From: Rhynchopus sp. YZ270_cl-10
Taxonomy: Eukaryota > Euglenozoa > Diplonemea > Diplonemida > Diplonemidae
DNA length: 64,000 nt
Direction: 5' to 3'
Assembly: GCA_964035575.1 (NCBI GenBank)
Contig: OZ037845.1
Location: 620,001 to 684,000, forward strand
The notes under the pieces are model-generated. The model ran no database searches. It was not told the DNA's origin and saw nothing but the letters and a program-made list of their open reading frames with translations. Positions within the stretch are counted from its first letter, which is position 1. Every line of letters starts with the position of its first letter. The position numbers and the translations under genes are program-made. Positions 18,701-25,781 of this stretch are shown here, in pieces.

Positions 18701-20618
18701 CTTGCGAGAGCGCGCATACGGGACTCGGCCATCTGCGTTCACTGCGAAGCGGGGGTGGACGAAAATCACAAACACTTGTGGTGGGAATGTGAAGCATGGA
18801 GTAGCATTCGTGCGGAGTACCCCTTGCTGTTGGACATTGACAGAACGACCTGGCCAAACTGTCTCGCTATCTGCGGCATGTGCACACCGGACACACCTTT
18901 GGAATGCGCCCGTGTTGCAGACCTGCAGAAGATGATGGTGCGCATCCTCATCGCACGCTCCAAGTGGAGCAGACCGGAAGCGGCGAACCCGCGACTGCAA
19001 GAAGACCGATACCCGTGGACGTGGGCACCGGAGTTGGACACGACGACGCAACACGCGAACAGTTTGGTGGACTACACCCCCCTGAAAAGGAGGTGGCCGT
19101 ATGGACGTGCTCTGCTGCTGGCGTTTGCCTCCTGGCTGGGTGGTTTACAATGGAGCGACGAAGCTGGACGTGAAGTCTCCCACATGGAGCTGCTCATCGA
19201 CTTCGAGGTTGCCACAGGGATGGACATCCGACCTGGGGACAAGACCGGCAGAATAGCGCCGAAGCTGAAGCAGCCGAGGGCTGGGACTGGGGAAGAAGAC
19301 AACAATGGGGGGGAAGACGACGGGAGTGGGGAAGACGACGATGATGACGACGTGGTGCCAGTAGCGCTGGCCCACAGAGAAATGGCGAAGACGACCACCT
19401 TTGGGCATATGTTGGCTTCACTCAGAACCTTTTCGGAGAGCTCTCTCCATCCGGGGAAGGTGAAGGTAACGCATGTTCTCGCTTCGTTTGGGGCGAACGC
19501 CATCACAGGCATCGACCGCCGTCCTATCTTTGCCGGCGGAGAAGAAACGTTGAAGGCATTGCGTGCGCTATACGATGCTGGTGTGGCGTACCGTCTGCAA
19601 CGCAGCTCCGAAGGCATGTCTGAGGTGGAGCTCCGTGGTGGCGATAGAGCGAGAGGTACATGGATGGGGGAGTATTCTGCTGAGACGGCGTACCCCTCCA
19701 CAGAACTTAGAGGCAGGAGGGCACTACCATTCATCCAGCGGGCTGAACAGGAGACATCTGCGCATGCTCGCTACCGGCACCATGAGCACGTGCGTCCAGG
19801 GGATGCACCCGTGAAGGCACCTGAAGGAGCGGTTCCGATCTTCCAGTTTGCGATATGTGTGCTGCACCGGAAGACGAAGTGTGATGCCTGCTCGAAGAAC
19901 GCCCAGGCAGACCTGATGCATTGCTGCTTTGCGCACCACTCCAACGACGACGGGTTACCGATCCGACACGAATCATGCACTAAGCATAGACTCTCGAGGT
20001 GCGGGAACTGTGTGCAAGAGAAGAGTACGCTGGAGCACTGCTGCCGCCGTCACCACGACACCTCGAAGGGGCGACAGACGACGCTGGGAGGCTTCTTCAA
20101 GAAGAAGCAGACGAAGCAGAAGGATGGGCACAGCAGGGGCGGTGATGGACTTATGTAACATCACCTCCACGATGTATTGTATCACCTATCTCGGATAGGG
20201 GTGCATGCATCGAAAACGGGCCCCCACCGTTGACCCACCTACTCAAAGGTTAAGTGAATAAAAACAACAAAAATAAGGGTCATACCTCCTTCTCCGTCTC
20301 GAGCTTGCGGATTCTGGCGAGTACATCGGCCTCGCTTGGTGGGACAACCACAAAATACTTCGCAGCAGTACCCAAGGCATCGCGAGTAAACGTTTTATGC
20401 CGAACACAACGGATCAAGAGATCAACGTGATCACTGAGCATCTCCTCCTTTGTCTGCAACTTCTCCTCCTTTGTGTACAACTCCTTCTTCACTGTCTCCA
20501 GCTTCCTCACAACGTCTTCCTTTTCTGCAACAGAGTCTTTTAGACCAGCCATGGAAGAAGCAGCCTGTTGTTCATTCAAGGGCAGGGGTACACTTCCGTC
20601 ATCCACACCAGGAGACAT
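9738..20618 (-). CDS. RHS/Crinkler-like gene, copy 2, intron occupied by an 8.2-kb LINE
   Basis: Exon 1 is 20286-20618 (111 codons, ending LETEKE before a GTATGACC donor at 20285). Exon 2 is 9738-11798 (687 codons with stop, starting GVSERLVTIG after CAAACAG). The intron of about 8.5 kb holds the LINE (12046-20230) in the opposite orientation; without it the intron would be about 290 nt, as in copy 1. The product would be about 797 aa with the same Walker A, Walker B and QVK nuclease-like motifs as copy 1. It has one extra heptad (LATIGQE) in the exon-2 coiled coil and different heptad units in exon 1. Whether the long intron is still spliced is unknown. Confidence 0.65.
12031..12045. repeat. 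Left target-site duplication of the LINE
   Basis: TGACCCACCTACTCA here is repeated exactly at 20231-20245. The uninterrupted site is visible in repeat A copies 1 (about 101-115) and 2 (about 7245-7259). Confidence 0.95.
12046..12141 (+). ncRNA. Candidate HDV-like self-cleaving ribozyme at the LINE 5' end
   Basis: Pairings that fit the nested double-pseudoknot order P1-P2-P3-P1'-P4-P2': P1 12046-12052 (GAGGGTG) with 12076-12082 (TACCCTT), seven pairs with a G-U at the cleavage end; P2 12056-12061 (GACAGC) with 12136-12141 (GCTGTC); a short P3 between 12063 and 12075 with C-rich loop; a G-run after P1'; P4 from GGCG and CCCCC against GGGGG and CGCC. Cleavage would fall exactly at the element boundary. 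HDV-like ribozymes are known at the 5' ends of R2 and trypanosome L1Tc elements. The region before P2' is longer than usual and the catalytic C is not placed with certainty. Confidence 0.5.
12164..15118 (+). CDS. LINE ORF1 protein with N-terminal OTU cysteine-protease domain
   Basis: 984 aa from ATG 12164, the first in-frame ATG downstream of the ribozyme-like fold. The frame is open further left to 11975, but those codons are host intron sequence also present in LINE-free copies. OTU-type motifs: GDCQF with candidate Cys39, WGDHLTLQAMA (about residue 94) and HYVCI with candidate His147, in the spacing of deubiquitinase OTU folds. The middle region (about 360-560) may hold RNA-binding folds but I recognise none. 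A Pro/Gln/Thr-rich linker follows, then a coiled coil (about 625-690). Three repeats of AGKRDTRSGSSG followed by SPRR (about 703, 786, 887) look like nuclear-localisation or nucleic-acid-binding patches. Likely an RNP-forming protein with possible ubiquitin-removing activity. Confidence 0.85.
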   Translation: MGGGAGGVDGKGVGEKEVLAEYLKQFELRMKDAGGAGDCQFKAVSMAMHGDATAHVGLRAMCVEELRKTAGVWTAFVQGSYQSYCTAMAKQGTWGDHLTLQAMAGILGKDILVFSVRDEKIRVLKLQTAGKGGSGAALSLAYLGGCHYVCIHASDKGEGLSLEERARKAMAGGALETEDTEWQVPQPKCVAAGGFSEGGAKKKAAGTFVLLRSAWVGTELVSWGEVREGSAGVCLVPPGMEAEAELKMSRSPGVTWVGFALFPRSGGVKLQHCAMGRQGSGGAFLGATNTTVYVVGDARPKKDGGVKRAAAVPRMSTLYVAMRSEQDLASSGRSMRAAVEKWGGSLRNKPIVQGNLVLATADVREDKMDAALKQSGMEGGVFCRMKLEDSQHLPVLWMDGLGLEEVRDLAGRLGGWGVTVRDTQYGFRVKREDQEGVRNALEKEGKQPYVTEERYVVTGFRQGTSALAVKESLAGADWEVTPVRLLLGWRWVVGAKKPPPVWAMQMEGSEQGLLIRKDERAKQRPTARVHTAQATGPTYGPQGTPSTTTHGWRAWGGWGAPAFAATPTSPSQPQAQAQPQQHQPARQNSTTAASSSTTPTPSIPTPAATPQDASHHQKWEELERRMGERVDRLVGERLQSLLKETVSSVTEMTVQIRKEQAEQRKDQQAFMEGVMRLLTKADTTQPASDAGVERMEETVPANLAGKRDTRSGSSGRQSPRRKMKIAEPTPPAASTNVEQQGTDNATNDEVRVGEDPVLPDVVSEQADEASDASDVQMEETMPANLAGKRDTRSGSSGIQSQSPRRRRKVEETTAPAASTNVEEQADAIGADVVGMGEDAVLPDCVSPISNEDGDMASAKSSPAPVPLSPPSDAMEADEVEIPPPVSMAGKRDTRSGSSGIAQLSPRRRARIDLPAPQSRTRSQSLPVESEWLQEGDLMVYCVDQMRFDVVVVKMTVEGVEIAFGPLQGHPNRTVSRKCLFGRTK
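15131..20158 (+). CDS. LINE ORF2 polyprotein: 2A-like motif, APE endonuclease, reverse transcriptase, Cys/His region, PIP box
   Basis: 1675 aa. It lies in the same frame as ORF1, separated only by TGA (15116-15118) and four codons. Residues 45-80 are strikingly Arg/Gly-rich. LLTCGDVEEHPGP (about 86-99) is a 2A-like motif with His where Asn is usual. Endonuclease motifs follow: TANVTS, LQEVR (about 128), GDFN (about 256), RIDLVLAN, VHRPV (about 329). RT motifs: RPIT (about 702), FDYQKCFD, GILQGCPLS and YADD (about 864). A CxxC-H-C cluster (CVHC then HLWWEC, about 1202) sits where many LINEs carry one. An acidic tract lies near 1385-1400. The C-terminus has a Cys/His-rich stretch (about 1576-1640) and QTTLGGFF (1649-1656), a canonical PCNA-interacting box, followed by lysines. 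It nicks DNA and copies element RNA at the target. Confidence 0.93.
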   Translation: MVGTGLASSCDVGEGDVFFKTASPTRGQHRPRSTGCMLLGVLGKGGGVRRKVRRGERRGVRRGVRRGVLPGTCRRVRRGAFLGRGSLLTCGDVEEHPGPSTMSLGTANVTSLRAHPAVGEWDVDVCALQEVRLTEEEMKGAANDVKGYGAKQLLFGAPCRRSQGSDPLRTRTQNGGVAIMTCADIPTRAVPPQCAQQAWNECRFTHAQVAYGSGGRNISVFSFYGVCADSDRTEQLLTDIFEEAASLGDIPVFIAGDFNVEANESLAIRAAISSGKWVDAADTYAQQLGKAAENTCYTSTSSGRRIDLVLANHVAAPAISKVVVWKESCLPVHRPVVLTLDLTRYEQKAPQARPPLSLIGDDWTKWPAKKEKELAAKVMQENAAPEADLTKMSVEDRWARFCKIAEDYLLKRGAADSDPKQQRHRGRGEVQPDVLRHRTARMDCDTPDAVNLETAQLQKTCRQMEQLIGDRRKRFGQPSAESLNERQLWAKIRKKKHLLKSDTWDLDLPGIEELCGLLGCLKKRGFVLLEQRRRARIKEWRRTMKEHMKENPAKVFSFLRKATSSHTTFLKREDGTVTANLQEMDELLMDDRAWGGVFRMYDDSEEPAWTTFFDRFKEHIPEGTPCVCEPLTADDLRTTIGKMKRKKAAGLDGWRVEELKELPLTLLEELARCLNLIEDTGNWPRVIARALVVLIPKGEGEEPLKQRPITITSVMYRLWAATRLRKVATWQESWIHERQHGFRNKHGTEDLLWFLCAKMEEALIDDTPIYLASFDYQKCFDRVPQEIMFQLVERLGLPDNMMRPIRGIYKKLGRRFKLPAGLGKEWFATNGILQGCPLSVIFLNALVAVWMNGVEKETGTQGLAYADDTNLLTKTLDQLRAGVAFTGHFADLTGQRVHAGKSTWQSNRPDEEETVQMNGADLTRVEKSECLGATVQARQAGTPTLPTKLEGTIDACGPLAGKVGCLPLTQGEKAGIMQAAVMSKSVYGITVQDPPGKYVNSLATAVEKGVHGVNKMNRRSVPVMLNVFEKGHLLDPSVAFDYRRIMTWAAMIRKSDEICSLVEKCRLRAKAKQAKTGGPIGLIARALSRLAWSWIDTTKVKTHDGSIVDVKTVSLGRLGHVVRERMFFIRLSRTKTTAKVNGKGRANLKGIEAGVDKEKTLALTRSKTLTDYEAGTLRHIVADGAITGVRLARARIRDSAICVHCEAGVDENHKHLWWECEAWSSIRAEYPLLLDIDRTTWPNCLAICGMCTPDTPLECARVADLQKMMVRILIARSKWSRPEAANPRLQEDRYPWTWAPELDTTTQHANSLVDYTPLKRRWPYGRALLLAFASWLGGLQWSDEAGREVSHMELLIDFEVATGMDIRPGDKTGRIAPKLKQPRAGTGEEDNNGGEDDGSGEDDDDDDVVPVALAHREMAKTTTFGHMLASLRTFSESSLHPGKVKVTHVLASFGANAITGIDRRPIFAGGEETLKALRALYDAGVAYRLQRSSEGMSEVELRGGDRARGTWMGEYSAETAYPSTELRGRRALPFIQRAEQETSAHARYRHHEHVRPGDAPVKAPEGAVPIFQFAICVLHRKTKCDACSKNAQADLMHCCFAHHSNDDGLPIRHESCTKHRLSRCGNCVQEKSTLEHCCRRHHDTSKGRQTTLGGFFKKKQTKQKDGHSRGGDGLM
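15401..15427 (+). other. 2A-like ribosome-skipping motif (GDVEEHPGP)
   Basis: Consensus 2A is D-x-E-x-N-P-G-P. Here it reads D-V-E-E-H-P-G-P, preceded by LLTCG, with separation expected between G (15422-15424) and P (15425-15427). 2A motifs at the start of LINE polyproteins are known in trypanosome L1Tc/ingi and in some animal elements. The Asn-to-His change may lower or abolish activity. The endonuclease domain starts just downstream, as expected for a released product. Confidence 0.55.
20170..20230 (+). other. LINE 3' terminal sequence with hairpin, no poly(A)
   Basis: After the ORF2 stop the element ends within about 70 nt. It contains the perfect stem CCTATC/GATAGG with a three-base loop, then a GC-rich terminus ending CCCCCACCGT at the target-site duplication. 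Absence of an A tail suggests that the RT recognises a structured 3' end. Confidence 0.5.
20231..20245. repeat. Right target-site duplication of the LINE
   Basis: Exact copy of 12031-12045. Confidence 0.95.
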
Positions 20619-21465
20619 ACTTGAAGAGAAAGGGGTTTGGGGAACAGAACAAAACAAAACGAATAAAAACAGGGGAAAACAAACGTTGCAGGGCAAGTGT
20701 TTGGGTATACGGGCGGGGGTTGGGTTTTGTGTGAAGAGGAAGGGGAAGGGGAAGAAAAGAGTCTGCGCAGTGATGTGGTGTGTGAAATAGGTGAGGTGGC
20801 GTGACGTGAACAATGTGACTAACGTGGCTTTCGTGCAGTTGTTCTTTGTTCTTCGAAAAGAATGTGTGATCTCTATCATGTCGGAGGTGCACCTTCCTCA
20901 CGCTGTGGTGCTTACCTTAAGAGGGGCAGCTGTGCTGCGAACACAGTCATCAAAAACGAGGAAATGGTACACCTGATAACCCCATTTGCGTACTTGGTGA
21001 AAGTACGGGGATTTTTTTTTTTTTGATTTGTGGGTATTTTTATCCACGGTGCGCTGGTCAGAGGATACCTGGTAAGGGTAGAAAAGGGCCGGTTTGAATC
21101 CTATATTAGAGGTTAACATCTAAAAACGGCTGCGTGGAGATCATACGAAACAAAAGCGAGGTGACCACAGAGTTGTCAATATATCAAAAAAAGAAGTAGA
21201 GGTGAAATACAAAGCCCTCTCGTGAACAATGTACCTTGGTACAATGACCGGCTGTACCGGGGGATACCCAACCATGCAGTACGACATCCATTTCGTGGTT
21301 TACATCTGATATGTGCTACTCCCGCTTCCACTCATCAGCCAGATGAACGGGGATCATTGCAAAAACAGGGACGCGAATCCTGTGTGATGTAGGGTCTGGT
21401 TGGGGGAAAAATGAGGGTGAGGGTGGGTACCTTTTTTATTCCTGGTCTGCCCTCATGGGCTGTGT

Positions 21466-21500
<35 letters not shown>

Positions 21501-22378
21501 TGTTTTGTTTTTGCAAGGTTTTCTGGGTTTCGTTCACAATTCCCCCAACCCCCTCCCACAATACTCCTACACAGGATTCTTTTTTTCTCTCCTACGTATT
21601 GAGTTTTGGGGAATTTACTGTATTTTTTTAAATATTTTTTACTCAAAAAAGACGCCCATTGTTTTACGCTAATAAATAAGAGAGACTAATTTTCCCTTTG
21701 GTTTAAAATGTTATGTCCGGACATTGCCTTTTGGTGTGGTTCTCTTTTTGTTTATTTGCTTCCTTTACGCACAATACCCTTCATTTCACACATAACACTT
21801 TTATACAGACCGATTCACACACTCCAAACTCCTTACTGGGGGGGGGGCGAATAGTAGACCCCCCCTGTATAATTTTTTTTCCACATTTTACCACAACTAC
21901 TCAAAACATGAAATCTGTTGCTTTATTGGACTCATCGGGCATTTTTAGAACCTGGACATGGGGGTCAGAATCCACTTTCGAGCACCAAAAATAGGGTCAA
22001 AAAAATTGGAGTCTAAAATTTAGGGGGGGGTCTACTATTCAAAGGGGGGGTCTACTATTCGACCCCCCCCAGTAACCACTTTTTTTCTATTTGTTATTTG
22101 CACCAGTCGCCCGAAGGCCTTTTTTTTTTGTTTTTGTAGTTTTTTTTTTCGCAAGATAAAGTGTGTATCCTCCTGGAAGAGGAGAATGTCTTACAACACG
22201 GCACATAGATCGCTAACCCATCCTCATGATCAGGCAGAGGTGAGATGGTCAGGAATCAGGCACTCATTAAAAATAATGTTGCACCCACCCTTTTGCTGCG
22301 GGTCTGATTGCCCGATCAAAGAGGGCTGATACAAAGCAAGTGTACTACAAGCTAGCAAAAGAAAAGAAAAAATGAAAT
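20246..22378. repeat. Segmental repeat A, copy 3 (exon 1 and 5' flank of RHS-like copy 2)
   Basis: Matches 116-1488 and 2586-3116 of copy 1. It lacks the 1.1-kb TIR element, giving its empty site. It carries instead a 237-bp MITE at 21836-22072, for which copy 1 is the empty site. Homology to copy 1 ends at about 22378, shortly before the hAT-like element. Confidence 0.85.
21836..22072. mobile_element. MITE with TA target duplication (Tc1/mariner-like)
   Basis: Starts CTGGGGGGGG and ends CCCCCCCCAG, flanked by TA on both sides (21834-21835, 22073-22074). Copy 1 shows the empty site (CCTTAACCAC). The motif GAATAGTAGACCCCCC occurs three times, once near the left end and twice inverted near the right. 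No coding capacity. Confidence 0.8.
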
Positions 22379-22394
22379 ATACACAATGTGAACT

Positions 22395-24331
22395 CAGGGG
22401 TCGCGCTAACTTGCTACCGACTACCGTAGATTTTTGGCGATTTTGCTTGGTACGTTTTTTTTTTGCAAACCGGGGTTTCCTTCAGGGGAGTTTAAAAGTT
22501 TGGATTTTTTTCAAAAAATTCGGTTTGAGGTAAAAAATCGGTTTGGGCAAAAAAAAGCGAATTCCGAGCTTTCTCGCCCCCCCACGGGCCCCACCCCCCA
22601 CCCTTCATCCCTTAACAACTTTTTTCGATTTATGTTCCTTTTTAAAAAATTTTCTTACAAAAAGTGAATTTTTGAGGCGGGTTGTAAATAGCAAGAATTT
22701 AGTTTTGCTGATCATTAACGCTCCCTCTTGATGGTGGTTGATGTAAGCAAAGATCTGAACAGAAACGAACAGGCACCCACGAACGCATCCAACACAACGC
22801 AACCGATCCGAATGCATCGAACGGAACCCAAGCAACGCAACGAGTGGTTACAAACCGCAGCCCACCTTTGGTACCCCGCAAGTGCGTTTCCGGCGTCACG
22901 TACACGGGTCTGGTGGTTTTCGGTGAAAAACGCCCGTTTTGCCTTAAGGAACGCACGTTTCTAAAGCGTTTCCCACGTAAACTCGCGACACGAAAATAGG
23001 AATTAAAAACAAATCTCTCAGAAAACTGTATTCTAAATACCTCATTTTTTTGGCCCAATCTTTCCAACGCCGAAAAAATCTTAGACTTTGGTGCCTCTGC
23101 GTGAAATGTCGATTTTTGGTGGACCCCGTATGGGGGGGGGTGTAGCAAAAGCAACCTTAAAAACCTTACACAGTGTTAAGGAATTTTTGAGGGATGGGGT
23201 TATCCCAGGGCCTCACTTCCCCTTCCTCTCTCACTCATGTTTGGCTTCTCCGAGCTCCGTCCGTCAAATGGTGGGGTCACATTTTCTGCAAAAACAGGAT
23301 TTTTCTGGCCAGAAACCCTGTTACGAGGAAAAAAATTTTTTTTTCAAAAATCCAGATTTTCCATAGCTTTTTTTTTTTTTTTTTTCAAAATCCTCAAACC
23401 GAATTTTTCGGTTTTTGAAACCGGTAAACCGATATTTTAAACTCCCCTGGTTTCCTTAAGAAAATCAGAGAAACTCGTATTTCATTGTAAGGGTACCATA
23501 GCGCGTTTTTGTACACACATGTGACCCCACCGTGGAGAGCAATCGGCTCGCGCAATCAAAAGAAAGCAGAGAAAAGGGAAAAGAAAAAAGACAAAAGTTG
23601 GGTACCGTGCGCCTGCGGCGCTACGTACTATTCTCAGTCAAGAACACCACAATTTCATCTGAAGCTGTGTTTTCAGACTTCAAAATGACCCTTCTTTACG
23701 AGAATCAGCAGTCTCGAAAAATGCACAGGAATAAAAAATGGTGAGAACTTAAATACCGAAAACTCGTCCATTTTTCCAAAATGACCCCATCACTTTCTGC
23801 AATTGCACGATGCAATCAACAAAAACGCCTACCCCTTTTTCGTGATCTGGGAACATGCTTTCAGGGGTTTCCTTACTAAAACCAGCGAATCTCACATTTC
23901 ATAGTAAGGGTACTTTAGAGTGTTTTTGTACACACATGTGACCCCACCGTGGAGAGCAATCGGCTCGTACAATCAAAAGAACGCAGAGAAACGGGAAAAA
24001 GAAAAAGACAAAAGTTGGGTACCGTGCGCCTGCGGCGCTACCTACTGTTCTCAGTGGTGTCAAAAAACGCCACAATTTCATAATTATGAAGCTGGGTTTT
24101 CAGACCTGAAAATGACCCTTGTTTAAGAGTATGGGTTCATATTTTGTGAAAATTTAAGTCACAAAATTTTGTCCATTTTTCCGTATATACCCCACCACAG
24201 AACGGGATTGGCTCGGAAATGCCACAAAACACTGTTTTTTCACCCCCTGGTGCACAGCTGTTTCAGGTACGTTTTTTGGTACCGTTTTTCCATTTTTTCG
24301 CCGGTTTTCCCCAAAATTAGCGCGACCCCTG
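22395..24331. mobile_element. Non-autonomous hAT-like element, 1.9 kb
   Basis: Terminal inverted repeats CAGGGGTCGCGCTAA are flanked by the 8-bp duplication TGTGAACT (22387-22394 and 24332-24339). Terminal CAGGG plus an 8-bp duplication is the hAT signature. No transposase frame is present. A ~255-bp internal unit is directly repeated (about 23452-23705 and 23868-24125; shared TACACACATGTGACCCCACC). The right end abuts the Tc1/mariner element, sharing the last T of its duplication with the TA target. Confidence 0.8.
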
Positions 24332-24340
24332 TGTGAACTA

Positions 24341-25745
24341 CAGTGTGACACAGAATTAATGGCCGATGACGACATTTTGTAAAAATTGTTATATTATTCT
24401 AAAAAATAGGCAAAATTTGACTCATTTCATTGCATTTTCAACTGGCCGTGTATGAAAAGTGTGTGTGTGGGGAAAATATTAACATGGAAATATCCCTTTT
24501 TGGTAAAAAAGGGTGTATGTGTAAAAAAAAAAAAATACAGTGTAGCAGTACAAACGAGTGGGTGCACAAAAATAAATAGAGCATGCATTAGTATTTTGTG
24601 TGCATTCCGTTGGAATTGCGAACTGCGTCTAGGCGTCGTGGCATTGACATGATGTAACGTGCAACGAAGCTATTGTCCATCTTGGACCATTCCTTGTTGA
24701 TGGCACGTTTAAGTGCTGACACGTCTTTGGGCTCCCGTTCGTTGACTGCAGTCTGCAGCTTGGCCCACAGGTTCTCAATAGGATTGAGATCAGGGGAGTT
24801 GCCTGGCCAGTCAGCTTTAGGGAGGAACGAGAAAGGTTGGGAGGAGAGGAATGCTTGAGTAACGTTCGCAGTGTGGCAGGGTGCCCCATCCTGCTGAAAC
24901 GTGTAGCTACTGTCAGGCAGGAGTTCTTTTATTTCTTTGAGCGCTTTCTGTAAGACGAGCGTACGGTACTTCTCTGCATTGAGAGCACCGTCATAGAAAT
25001 AGAGCTTCGTCTTACCTCTGGTGGTGATTCCTCCCCAGACGTGAACCTTCTGCGTAGCCCTGACCTTATCAACGGTTGGGGGCGGCTCATCACCATCTGC
25101 AACCCAGACAACATCGTTCTTCTTGCTCACCCGAGAAAAAAGCCAAAAGTCTTTTTCATCGGTGAACATCACCTTTGACCAGTCGGTGTTTCGATGCGTT
25201 TCAGCAAACTCTATCCGGGCAGTGATGTTCTTTTCCGAGAGCTTTGGTTTGCTCTTCGTTTGAACGGGCTTCAGCCCCTTCTCCTTCAGGCACCTGCGGA
25301 CACTCTCCCTCGAAATCTGTAGTCGCGACGCTACTTTCCTGCAAGACTGAAACCGCTTGCCCCGCATGTGTCTAACCACCCTATTCTTAACGGTGTCGGT
25401 GGTGGCCGATCTCTTGCGTCCCCTCCCTGGCTTGTCCGAAAAATTCCGCTCTCCAGCGCGGTACTCCTTCACCCACCTACCCAAACTCCTCTTCGCAACG
25501 TTCAGCAACTCCGCCACCTCATCATGGCTCTTACCGCCAACAACGACTAGCGACGCTGCCTGTAGGCGCAACCCTTCCCTCGTGGCCTCAGTGTTCACTT
25601 TACCCTTAACCATTATATTTTTGCTTTTATTGTGTTCCTGGGCGTAAATATTTTATGTTTTGGGGGTGTTTTGAATATGTCCTTGTCAAAATTTGCCGTT
25701 TTTTTATAAAATGTCTTCATCGGCCATTAATTCTGTGTCACACTG
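24341..25745 (-). mobile_element. Tc1/mariner transposon, apparently whole
   Basis: 1405 bp with near-perfect inverted ends of about 45 bp beginning CAGTGTGACACAGAATTAAT (two mismatches by eye). It is flanked by TA at 24339-24340 and 25746-25747. One intact transposase gene (24588-25613). It sits only 36 bp past the ALYREF stop codon, inside that gene's 3' flank. Confidence 0.95.
24588..25613 (-). CDS. Tc1/mariner transposase, DD37E type
   Basis: 341 aa, full length for the superfamily. Residues 1-120 form the paired-type helix-turn-helix DNA-binding region (LVVVGGKSHDEVAELL then VASRLQISRESVRRCL), with a basic GRGRKR linker between. Catalytic triad: D in MFTDEKDF, D in QQDGAPCHTA, and E in NSPDLNPIENLW. 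I count 37 residues between the second D and the E, which gives DD37E. No frame damage is visible, and near-identical ends suggest recent mobility. It cuts and pastes its element at TA sites. Confidence 0.95.
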   Translation of the reverse strand: MVKGKVNTEATREGLRLQAASLVVVGGKSHDEVAELLNVAKRSLGRWVKEYRAGERNFSDKPGRGRKRSATTDTVKNRVVRHMRGKRFQSCRKVASRLQISRESVRRCLKEKGLKPVQTKSKPKLSEKNITARIEFAETHRNTDWSKVMFTDEKDFWLFSRVSKKNDVVWVADGDEPPPTVDKVRATQKVHVWGGITTRGKTKLYFYDGALNAEKYRTLVLQKALKEIKELLPDSSYTFQQDGAPCHTANVTQAFLSSQPFSFLPKADWPGNSPDLNPIENLWAKLQTAVNEREPKDVSALKRAINKEWSKMDNSFVARYIMSMPRRLDAVRNSNGMHTKY

Positions 25746-25781
25746 TAAGCATGCGCAAGCGTGGGCGGGTGTTCAGTTCGC

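Larger units (their letters stand above)
12046..20230 (+). mobile_element. Non-LTR retrotransposon (LINE) with OTU, APE endonuclease, RT and PIP box; looks whole
   Basis: An 8185-bp element bounded by 15-bp perfect duplications, with two long open frames and no disabling change that I can see. Layout: 5' ribozyme-like fold, ORF1 (12164-15118), in-frame UGA, ORF2 (15131-20158), and a short 3' tail of about 70 nt. The tail has a hairpin (CCTATC TCG GATAGG) and no poly(A). An APE-type endonuclease upstream of the RT places it with APE-bearing LINE clades. The clade is not resolved here. OTU-like protease domains have been reported in a few LINE groups (I recall the Chlamydomonas Dualen/RandI elements, from memory). 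Confidence 0.93.
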
